Shown piece by piece: positions 7,414 to 13,853 of a DNA stretch of 14,090 nt. The stretch's first letter is position 1. The number at the start of each line of letters is the position of its first letter. The position numbers and the translations under genes were made by a program. The notes below the pieces were generated by a model that was given only the letters and a program-made list of their open reading frames with translations, made no database searches and was not told the DNA's origin. The DNA is from Pseudomonadota bacterium (GTDB lineage Bacteria; Pseudomonadota; Alphaproteobacteria; Acetobacterales; Acetobacteraceae): assembly GCA_021780935.1 (NCBI GenBank), contig JAJXXT010000124.1, positions 1-14,090 on the forward strand, written 5' to 3'.

Positions 7414-8236
7414 CCTGTTCCGCCGCCTGCTGCGCACCAAGCAGGGCGCGCTCGGTGTCGTGATCCTGCTGGGCATCACGCTTATCTGCGTCTTCGGGCC
7501 GGCGCTCGCGCCATATCGCCCGGATCACATGGATTACGTCAGCCGCTTCGCCGCCCCCGGCGTACAGCACTGGCTGGGCGCGGACCAGTTCGGGCGCGAC
7601 GAGTTGTCCCGCCTGCTCTACGGGGCGCGCGAGACTGTGCCGCCCGCTCTGCTCGCGACCCTCGCCGGTACGCTCGCCGGCGCCATCGTCGGCACGCTCT
7701 CCGCCTATGCTGGCGGGCGCTGGGACGAGGCGATCATGCGTACCGTCGACGCGGTGCTTGCGATCCCCGGCCTGTTGCTGGCCCTCCTCATCGCGAGCGC
7801 GCTCGGCGCGGGCGAGCAGACCGCGCTGCTTGCCATCGCCATCGCCTTCGCACCCGGCATGGCGCGTATCACCCGCAGCGTGGCGCTGGCGGCACGACAA
7901 GAAGAATACGTCGCCGCCGCGATAGCCCGCGGCGAGTCTGGTACGCGCATCGTGCTGGCCGAGATGCTTCCCAATGTCATCGCCCCGGTGATCGTCGAGA
8001 CCACGATCCGCGTCGCCTTCGCGGTGATGTTGCTGGCGACTCTGAGCTTCCTCGGCCTCGGCGCGCAGCCACCCTCCTCGGAATGGGGATTGCTGGTCAG
8101 CGATGGTCGCGCCTATCTGCATGATGCGCCGTGGCTGGTCCTCGCCCCCGGCGCCGCGATCGGCATCACCGCGATCGGCTTCAACTTGCTGGGGGACGGG
8201 CTGCGCGACGCACTGAACCCGCGCGACGAACGATGA
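7406..8236 (+). CDS. DppC-type permease of a peptide/nickel-family ABC importer (right cluster)
   Basis: This is the second channel subunit. From the ATG at 7406 (MTDLFRRLLRTKQGALG) it has 276 residues, the usual DppC length; a longer in-frame ATG at 7346 would add 20 atypical residues inside the upstream gene. The N-terminal OppC-type segment (cytoplasmic basic leader, helix GVVILLGITLICVFGPALAP) is followed by HWLGADQFGRDELSRLLYGAR, a hallmark of these subunits. The EAA loop is at about 170-190 (AAAIARGESGTRIVLAEMLP), then LATLSFLGLGAQPPSSEWG, and it ends GDGLRDALNPRDER. It overlaps the preceding gene by 8 bases and the following one by 4 (ATGA), so coupled translation in fixed stoichiometry is likely. 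Confidence 0.95.
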   Translation: MTDLFRRLLRTKQGALGVVILLGITLICVFGPALAPYRPDHMDYVSRFAAPGVQHWLGADQFGRDELSRLLYGARETVPPALLATLAGTLAGAIVGTLSAYAGGRWDEAIMRTVDAVLAIPGLLLALLIASALGAGEQTALLAIAIAFAPGMARITRSVALAARQEEYVAAAIARGESGTRIVLAEMLPNVIAPVIVETTIRVAFAVMLLATLSFLGLGAQPPSSEWGLLVSDGRAYLHDAPWLVLAPGAAIGITAIGFNLLGDGLRDALNPRDER

Positions 8237-9816
8237 CGGCGCTGCTCGACATCGCCCATCTCACGCTCGACTACGCCACCGCGCGCGGCGTTTTCCGCGC
8301 ACTCGATGACGTTTCACTTTCCGTCGCGCCGGGCGAGGTGCTGGGCCTGGTAGGCGAGTCCGGTTCCGGAAAGACCTCGCTTGCGATGGCAGTGATGGGC
8401 CATCTCGCCGGCAACGCGCGGCTCGCGGGTGGCTGCGTCCGCCTCGGTGGCGCGGACCTCACCGCGCTCGGCCCCGCCGCCATGCGCGCCATCCGCGGCA
8501 AGCGCATCGGCATGGTGTTCCAGAATCCGGCCACCTCGCTGAACCCGACGCTGACGCTGGGCCGGCAGATCACGGAGGTGCTGGAGCGCCACCGGGGTCT
8601 GTCCTCGCGCGCCGCATGGAAGGAGGCCGTTTCCTGGCTCGAGCGCGTTGAGCTGCGTCGCGCCGAGGCGCTGATGCACCGCTATCCGCACGAGGTCTCC
8701 GGCGGCGAAAAGCAGCGCGTCGTCATCGCCACCGCCTTCGCACCGCACCCGGACATCGTCCTGTTCGATGAGCCGACTACAGCGCTCGACGTCATCACTG
8801 GCGCGCGCATCCTCGATCTGTTCCATCGGCTGCGGGCGGAGACGGGCGTTGCCGGCCTGTACATCTCGCACGACCTGGGCCTCGTCGCGCGCGTGGCGGA
8901 GCGCGTTGCCGTGATGCGCGGCGGGCGGGTGGTGGAGACGGGGCCAGCCACGCGCATTTTTACCAACCCCGCGCACGACTACACACGCCGCCTGGTGGAC
9001 GCGGTACCCCGGCCCCACCGCCGCCTCGTGCAGGATGAGCCGCCACCGCACGAAGTGCTACGCGTTGAGGCGCTCGGCGTCCGCTACGGCCGCAAGCGCC
9101 TGTTCCGTAAACGTGCCGAAGGCGGCGGCATCGCCAGCGTGAGCTTCGCCATCCGCGAGGGCGAGATCCTCGGCGTGGTGGGGGAGTCCGGCTCCGGCAA
9201 ATCCACCATCGCGCGGGCACTGACAGGTCTTGTGCGGGCTGGGGGCGCCATTCGTCTCGATGGGGTGCCGGTCACCCGCATGCGCCGGGATTATCGCCGC
9301 GCGGTGCAGATCGTCTTCCAGCACCCGGATTCCTCGCTCAACCCGCGTCAACGCGTGCGCGACATCCTCGCTCGCCCCTTGCGCCTCTACGGCCGGTCGC
9401 TGGACGAAATCCCCGCCCTGCTGCGCCAGGTGAACCTGCCGGGGGAATACATCACGCGCTGGCCGCACCAGCTCTCGGGCGGCGAGAAGCAGCGCGTCGC
9501 CATCGCCCGCGCCTTCGCCGCCAGACCCCGCCTCGTGATCTGCGACGAGATTACCGCGTCGCTCGACGTGTCGGTGCAGGCCAGCACCATCGAGTTGCTG
9601 CTGGAACTGCGGCGCCAGCACGGCACCGCCTACCTGTTCATCACCCATGACCTCAACCTGATCCGCCAGATTGCCCACCGGCTCATCGTGATGCGCGAGG
9701 GCACTCTCGTTGATCGGCTTGACATCCGGGCTCTCGGCAGTGGCCATGAGCACGAATACACGCGGGAGCTGATCGCAGCCTCACCCCTACCAGTCGGAGA
9801 GGAAACCAGAACGTGA
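8233..9816 (+). CDS. Fused DppD-DppF double ATPase of the peptide-type ABC importer
   Basis: This cytoplasmic energy-coupling protein has two complete ABC domains in one chain of 527 residues, replacing the separate DppD and DppF. Domain 1: Walker A GESGSGKTS at 41-49, Q-loop VFQNPATSLNP, signature SGGEKQ at 156-161, Walker B LFDEPTTALD (Asp 179, Glu 180), and a switch His in ISHDL. An oligopeptide-type linker follows (TNPAHDYTRRLVDAVPRP). Domain 2: Walker A GESGSGKS at 317-324, signature LSGGEKQ from 414, Walker B VICDEITASLD (Asp 438, Glu 439), and His in FITHDLNL. In domain 2 the usual Pro after DE is Ile. All catalytic residues are present in both halves, so both sites look active. The ATG overlaps the permease stop (ATGA); an upstream in-frame ATG at 8131 lies inside the permease and is rejected. 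It may also serve the left importer, whose own ATPase is not visible. Confidence 0.95.
   Translation: MTALLDIAHLTLDYATARGVFRALDDVSLSVAPGEVLGLVGESGSGKTSLAMAVMGHLAGNARLAGGCVRLGGADLTALGPAAMRAIRGKRIGMVFQNPATSLNPTLTLGRQITEVLERHRGLSSRAAWKEAVSWLERVELRRAEALMHRYPHEVSGGEKQRVVIATAFAPHPDIVLFDEPTTALDVITGARILDLFHRLRAETGVAGLYISHDLGLVARVAERVAVMRGGRVVETGPATRIFTNPAHDYTRRLVDAVPRPHRRLVQDEPPPHEVLRVEALGVRYGRKRLFRKRAEGGGIASVSFAIREGEILGVVGESGSGKSTIARALTGLVRAGGAIRLDGVPVTRMRRDYRRAVQIVFQHPDSSLNPRQRVRDILARPLRLYGRSLDEIPALLRQVNLPGEYITRWPHQLSGGEKQRVAIARAFAARPRLVICDEITASLDVSVQASTIELLLELRRQHGTAYLFITHDLNLIRQIAHRLIVMREGTLVDRLDIRALGSGHEHEYTRELIAASPLPVGEETRT
9796..9803 (+). promoter_or_regulatory. Ribosome-binding site deciding the GTG start of the second M20 gene
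   Basis: GGAGAGGA ends 9 bases before the GTG at 9813, within the last codons of the ATPase. It supports the GTG start, which shares bases with the ATPase TGA (GTGA). Confidence 0.6.
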
Positions 9817-11027
9817 CCCCACAGGAACTCATCGCGCGCGTCGACGAGAAAGCGTGCCTCGGATTTCTCGGAACCATGGTCCGCCACAAGAGCCACACAC
9901 AGACGCCAGGCGAGCGGGATCTCGCCGCGTACATGGCCGAGCAGATGCGCAAGCTGGGGCTCGAAGCGGAGATCGCGCCATTCGAGGGTGAGCGCGTCAA
10001 CGCCGTCGGGCGCTGGCGCGGCCAGGGTGGCGGCAGGAGCCTTTTGTTCAACGGCCATCTCGACACCAACCCCGTGACCGAGGGCTGGACCGTCGATCCC
10101 TACGCCGGAAAGATCGACGACAAATTCATCTACGGCATCGGCGTCTCCAACATGAAAGCCGGCGACGCTGCCTACTATTGCGCTGTGAAGACGCTGCTCG
10201 ATGCCGGCGTGAGACTCAAGGGCGACGTGATCCTCACCTTCGTCGTGGGCGAACTACAGGGCGGCGTAGGCACGCTGGCGCTGCTGAAACAGGGGCTGCG
10301 CGCCGACTACTTCGTCAATTCGGAACCAACGGACCTGCAAGCGCTCTCGATGCATGCGGCGGCCTTCACCTTTATCATCGAGCTCGTCGGCAACACACGC
10401 CATCTGTCCAAGCGCGAGGAGGCGGTCGATGCGATCATGGCCGCCTGCGACCTCATTCCGCGGCTCAACGCAATGACCTTCTCCGGCGCGCCGAGCGAGG
10501 AGCATCGCTCGATCAACCGTTGCCATGTCGGTGTGGTGCATGCTGCCCTTGGGCGCGAGCTTGAGGAATGGCGCCCGCCGCAGGTGGCGGACTATGCGCG
10601 CCTCAAGGGCTCCTGCCGCTACGCGCCAGGCCAGAACGAGGCGCGGGTGCTGGAGGACATGCAAGCTGAGCTCAGGGCACTGGAGGCGCGCTTCCCGGGC
10701 CTCAAGGCCACGCTGACCCCGGAACACCTCAAGGGCCGCCCGATGATGCCGACCTTCGAAGTGGGGAAGGATAGCCCCATCGTGCAGGCGATCAACCACG
10801 CCTACAAGACCGTTCGCGGGGTGGAACAACCCACCGGCGCCATCCGCCCGCCCGCCTATTACGGCACGGACGCGGCACATCTGCAGCACGCGGGAATGGA
10901 GGGCATCGTCTGCGGTCCAGGCGGGCGCTACAACACCATGCCAGATGAGCGGGTGGATATCCCGGACTTCCTCGACATGATCCGCATCTACATGCTGACC
11001 ATCCTTGAGATCTGCGGCGTGGCATGA
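9813..11027 (+). CDS. M20-like amidohydrolase with altered metal-ligand residues
   Basis: The fold is that of ArgE/DapE-type M20 proteins (404 residues, normal length). NGHLDTNPVTEGW carries His 82 and Asp 84, and VNSEPTDLQ carries Glu 171 at the acidic-ligand position. Three other ligand positions differ from the canonical set: the bridging Asp of the 'DMKG' motif is Asn 113 (GVSNMKAG); the 'EE' pair is Glu 147-Leu 148 (GELQGG), so the base remains but the ligand is lost; and the final His of the 'HxPDE' motif is Thr 375 (YNTMPDE). It may use a single metal, act on a different substrate, or have no hydrolytic activity. The SNMK and GELQGG variants look like a coherent subfamily rather than random decay, since the frame is intact. 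The start is GTG, and the stop overlaps the next gene (ATGA). Its operon position implies a step in catabolism of the imported compound. It is not a copy of the first M20 gene. Confidence 0.9.
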   Translation: MTPQELIARVDEKACLGFLGTMVRHKSHTQTPGERDLAAYMAEQMRKLGLEAEIAPFEGERVNAVGRWRGQGGGRSLLFNGHLDTNPVTEGWTVDPYAGKIDDKFIYGIGVSNMKAGDAAYYCAVKTLLDAGVRLKGDVILTFVVGELQGGVGTLALLKQGLRADYFVNSEPTDLQALSMHAAAFTFIIELVGNTRHLSKREEAVDAIMAACDLIPRLNAMTFSGAPSEEHRSINRCHVGVVHAALGRELEEWRPPQVADYARLKGSCRYAPGQNEARVLEDMQAELRALEARFPGLKATLTPEHLKGRPMMPTFEVGKDSPIVQAINHAYKTVRGVEQPTGAIRPPAYYGTDAAHLQHAGMEGIVCGPGGRYNTMPDERVDIPDFLDMIRIYMLTILEICGVA

Positions 11028-12151
11028 GCGGGGATTTCAAGCGAGAGGAATACGAAGAACGCCTCGCTCACCTGAGAGCCGCGATGCACAAGGCCGGCGT
11101 GGCCGCGATGCTGATCGACGACGCGGAGATCCTCGCCTACTACACTGGCCACGAGCGTTCCGTCAGCTTCTACCGCGCCTGCATCGTTCCGCTCTCGGGC
11201 GAGCCGCTGATGGTGCTGCGTTCCCTGGACGTCGCGCCATTCGAGGAAGCGTGCTGGTTCAAGGGGAACCTGGCCTATGCCGACACCGAGGATGGCGTCG
11301 GCGCGGTGGCGCGCGGCATGAGCCGCATGGGGCTGGCCGAAGCAGCAATTGGATTCGATTCCGGCAGCCACGCGATGAGTGTGGATGTCTACCAACGACT
11401 GTGTGCCGCCCTGCCCGGCGCGCGCTTCGTTGCCCTCCCCGGCCTGCCCTGGGAACTACGGCTGCGCAAATCACCTGCCGAGATCACCCTCGCCCGCCGC
11501 GCCGCCGCGATTGCGGACACCGTCATGGGCGAGATCGCCGCGTGCGCCCACGCTGGCAGCACGGAGCGGGAATGGAGCGCCTATGCCGCGCGCCGCTTCA
11601 TCGAACTGGGCGGCACGCCTGGCCACGTCGGCCCGATCACAGTAGGGCGCGGCTGGGGTTTCCTGCACGGTCATCTGCACGACACGCCGCTCGGGAACGG
11701 TGACATCCTGCACCTTGAGCTCGTGCCGCGTTTCCATGGCTACAGCGCGCGCCTGATGCGCCCGATCGCGATCGGCGGCGCTTCGGCGGCGCAGCGTGAC
11801 GACGCCGCGACTTTGCTCGGCCTGCAGGACGCGCAGTTCGCCATGATGCGCCCTGGCGCGCGCGCCGCCGAGGTTGATGCCATTCTGCGCGCCGGAGTGC
11901 TCCACGCGGGCCTACGAGAGCACTACGACAACATCACGGGCTACACGCTCGGGTACTACTCGCAACAACCACTGCGCTCGAGTGACTTCACGCGCGTCTT
12001 TCGTCCAGGCGCGGACTGGGTGCTCGAGGAGGGCATGATCTTCCATATGTACACATCGGCTCGCGGCCTCGCCTTCAGCGAGACAATGCTGGTGAGGCAG
12101 GGCGGCGCGGAGCGGCTGACGAGGATCGAGCGCAGGGTTTTCGAAACGTAA
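11024..12151 (+). CDS. M24 'pita-bread' family hydrolase, creatinase / ectoine-hydrolase-like
   Basis: The 375-residue product has the two-domain M24 layout: a creatinase N-terminal domain (REEYEERLAHLRAAMHKAG, AAMLIDDAEILAYYTG) and a C-terminal catalytic domain from about residue 150 (LRLRKSPAEITLARRAAAI). Four of the five metal ligands of M24 aminopeptidases are replaced: GDILHLEL has Glu 232 for the first Asp; GYSARLMR has Arg 243 for the second Asp; TGYTLGYY has Tyr for the His; and GMIFHMYTS has Tyr for the first Glu. Only the last Glu (FSETMLV) remains. This resembles the branch with creatinase and ectoine hydrolase (DoeA/EutD), which cleave C-N bonds in cyclic or amidine-like compounds, and the FRPGADWVLEEGMIFHM region in particular recalls DoeA-type proteins. 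The exact reaction cannot be assigned. It is the last gene of the operon, starting in the ATGA overlap with the second M20 gene. Confidence 0.9.
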   Translation: MSGDFKREEYEERLAHLRAAMHKAGVAAMLIDDAEILAYYTGHERSVSFYRACIVPLSGEPLMVLRSLDVAPFEEACWFKGNLAYADTEDGVGAVARGMSRMGLAEAAIGFDSGSHAMSVDVYQRLCAALPGARFVALPGLPWELRLRKSPAEITLARRAAAIADTVMGEIAACAHAGSTEREWSAYAARRFIELGGTPGHVGPITVGRGWGFLHGHLHDTPLGNGDILHLELVPRFHGYSARLMRPIAIGGASAAQRDDAATLLGLQDAQFAMMRPGARAAEVDAILRAGVLHAGLREHYDNITGYTLGYYSQQPLRSSDFTRVFRPGADWVLEEGMIFHMYTSARGLAFSETMLVRQGGAERLTRIERRVFET

Positions 12152-12154
12152 ACG

Positions 12155-12180
12155 ATCCCGTGACCGGTAATTCATGGGAT
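12155..12180 (+). terminator. Stem-loop just after the M24 stop, candidate terminator of the right operon
   Basis: ATCCCGTGA (12155-12163) pairs with TCATGGGAT (12172-12180) through 9 pairs including one G-U wobble, around the 8-base loop ccggtaat. It starts 4 bases after the TAA of the last operon gene. No T tract follows, so it is not a canonical Rho-independent terminator; it could instead be a 3'-protecting hairpin. Confidence 0.4.
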
Positions 12181-12279
12181 GCACAATAGCAAGAATGCGA
12201 CCATGGCAATGACGCTAATTGTAGCGAATGAGGAGAAGGTAAAAAGGCGTTGCAAAGATCTCTTGGCGCGGAATGCCGC

Positions 12280-13650
12280 TCAGAACCCCTCGCTATTCCC
12301 CAGCGCCATAGCGATGCCATTGCAGAAGGTATCGAGCAGGTCGTCTTCGCGGTGGGAGCGCTTGTCGCCGATGCGGAACCTCTCGACATGGTCGAGCAGG
12401 TGGTTGCGTGAGGTGCGTTTGTAGTCGGCGATCTTGTTGAAGGCGGGCTCGGTGTATTTCACCAGGCCCTGGTGGATGTAGCCGGAGACGGAGAGCGCAC
12501 GCTCGTCCTTGCCCAAGGCGGTGAGGCGGGATTCGATCTTGCGGGCTGGCAGTCGGCGCCGGAGGGCTTGCTGCAGGAGGATTGCCCCTGAGTTCTTGTC
12601 CTCGATGCACGCACCGATCGAGCCGTACCGGGCTCGGCATTGGCGGGCCAGTTCGTCGAGCCGGGTGAAAACACGGAGCAGCCAGGCTTCCAGCAGGGCG
12701 CCCTCGATCTGCACGATGTCCCAGTCCAGGATGCAGAGCGGCCGGGTCGGGGAGAGCCTGTTGATGGAGAAGAACGTGACGGCCGTGGCATCGTTGTCAG
12801 TGCCGGTCGTCGACGCCGTGTCGATCACCGCGAACACCGTGTCGCAGGGTGCTGGGACGGGTATCGGCTGACCGTCCTCCAGCAGCTTGTCACAGCTGAA
12901 GAAGGCCTGGCCGGACCAGTCGACGAACTCCGCGAGGTATTCCTGGGCGTGGACGAGGGGATCGTTGTTGTCCTTCAGCGCCTGCAGATTGGCCTGACGG
13001 CGCTGGTGCCAGGCCTCCTTGGTCTTCCCGGGCTCGCGCTTCGGCAGACAGGGGTTGTCCTTGGTGGTGGCGTGGAACTCCTGGAAGCCGTGCCGGGGAT
13101 CCGTGCAGATGGCGTAGAAGAAGTCGCCGGGGTCCTTGTCCGCGGCGTTGGAGCGGACGAGCGCCTGGCCGCCCTGGTCGTAGAGGGTTGACTTGATGGC
13201 GGTCTCCCAGAGGCTCTGCATCGAGCCGATGCTGTGGCTGTCCCCGCGCTTTGTGTAGGCCGCCTCGTCGATCACCGCGCGGGCGTAGCCGCGGCCGCTG
13301 CCGGCGATGGAGTTTTCGAGGGACCAGAGGTCGAGCCTTCCGCAGGTGGCCAGGCGCATCACGCTGTCGGCGCGGGAGTGAGCTTGCAGCAGCGGCCCCA
13401 GGCGATCTCGGAGATCGTGGAAGACCTCGGCGGAGGTCATGTGCTGCGGCGCAATCCAGGCGCAGGCCTCGCCCTGCACCAGGCCCTGCATGATCCAGGA
13501 TTTGGCGAGCTCGGACTTGCCGAAGCGCCGGCCGCAGCGCAGCGCCTTGAACCGGCTCTCCCGGAGAGCGGCGTAGGCCCTGACCTGTCCCTCGTGCAGC
13601 CGGCCCAGCGATATCCGGACCACTTGGTCGGCGGGAGCGTGGCGGCTCAT
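12280..13650 (-). CDS. Phage terminase large subunit (orphan)
   Basis: This is the DNA-packaging motor and nuclease of tailed phages. From the ATG at 13650 it has 456 residues. ATPase: a Walker A-like RCGRRFGKSE at 39-47, Walker B AVIDEAAY (Asp 128, Glu 129), and a coupling-type VRSNAADKD at about 165-173. Nuclease (RNase H-like): Asp 277 in FAVIDTASTTGTDND, Glu 350-Asp 351 in CIEDKNSG, and the C-terminal acidic cluster REDDLLD (Asp 436, 437, 440). All catalytic positions are present and the frame is intact. ATGs at 13671 and 13665 or an extension to 13803 are possible; a GGGCGGG before 13650 favours the chosen start. No portal gene follows, because the operon's M24 gene comes next on the other strand, and no small terminase subunit is recognisable upstream. 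It therefore looks like a leftover of a prophage or gene-transfer-agent-like element. Confidence 0.87.
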   Translation of the reverse strand: MSRHAPADQVVRISLGRLHEGQVRAYAALRESRFKALRCGRRFGKSELAKSWIMQGLVQGEACAWIAPQHMTSAEVFHDLRDRLGPLLQAHSRADSVMRLATCGRLDLWSLENSIAGSGRGYARAVIDEAAYTKRGDSHSIGSMQSLWETAIKSTLYDQGGQALVRSNAADKDPGDFFYAICTDPRHGFQEFHATTKDNPCLPKREPGKTKEAWHQRRQANLQALKDNNDPLVHAQEYLAEFVDWSGQAFFSCDKLLEDGQPIPVPAPCDTVFAVIDTASTTGTDNDATAVTFFSINRLSPTRPLCILDWDIVQIEGALLEAWLLRVFTRLDELARQCRARYGSIGACIEDKNSGAILLQQALRRRLPARKIESRLTALGKDERALSVSGYIHQGLVKYTEPAFNKIADYKRTSRNHLLDHVERFRIGDKRSHREDDLLDTFCNGIAMALGNSEGF

Positions 13651-13853
13651 CGCGTGCCCGCCCATGAACATGCGGATGTAAGCACGGTGCAGGCCGGCCG
13701 GACCGTTGTGCAGGCGGGTGCCCATCGCGTCGCACAAGCGGTCGGGGCGTGCGGGTGCGAGGTGCTGGTGGCCCAACGATGGGGCTCGAGTCGGCGAGCG
13801 CAATTTCCTCGGTGAGCCGCACGCGATCCCGCTGACCGGCGGCAGCGTCGCGG
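13651..13853. other. Unassigned segment between the terminase and the IS remnant
   Basis: About 200 bases. On the minus strand two frames are open here: one would extend the terminase to 13803, the other reads VRLTEEIALADSSPIVGPPAP before becoming antisense-like Arg/Pro-rich sequence. Neither is recognisable. It may be the decayed 3' end of an upstream phage gene such as a terminase small subunit, but nothing supports that directly. Confidence 0.3.

Noticed and set aside
9058..9753. Minus-strand open frame (231 codons) opposite the fused ATPase
   Set aside because: Mirror of the ABC domains with no recognisable feature.
12213..12226. Small hairpin CGCTA-attg-TAGCG as a terminator for the terminase
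   Set aside because: Only a 5-bp stem, no T tract in either direction, and more than 50 bases from the terminase stop.
12179..12424. Plus-strand 81-codon frame beginning MHNSKNATMAMTLIVANEEK
   Set aside because: The first part lies in the intergenic junction and looks less biased, but the second half is antisense to the terminase C-terminus and there is no ribosome-binding site or homology.
12890..13822. Minus-strand frame of 310 codons overlapping the terminase in another frame
   Set aside because: Arg/Pro/Gly-rich shadow; the terminase frame carries all the catalytic motifs. Only its first 20 or so codons, upstream of the terminase, might be real remnant sequence.
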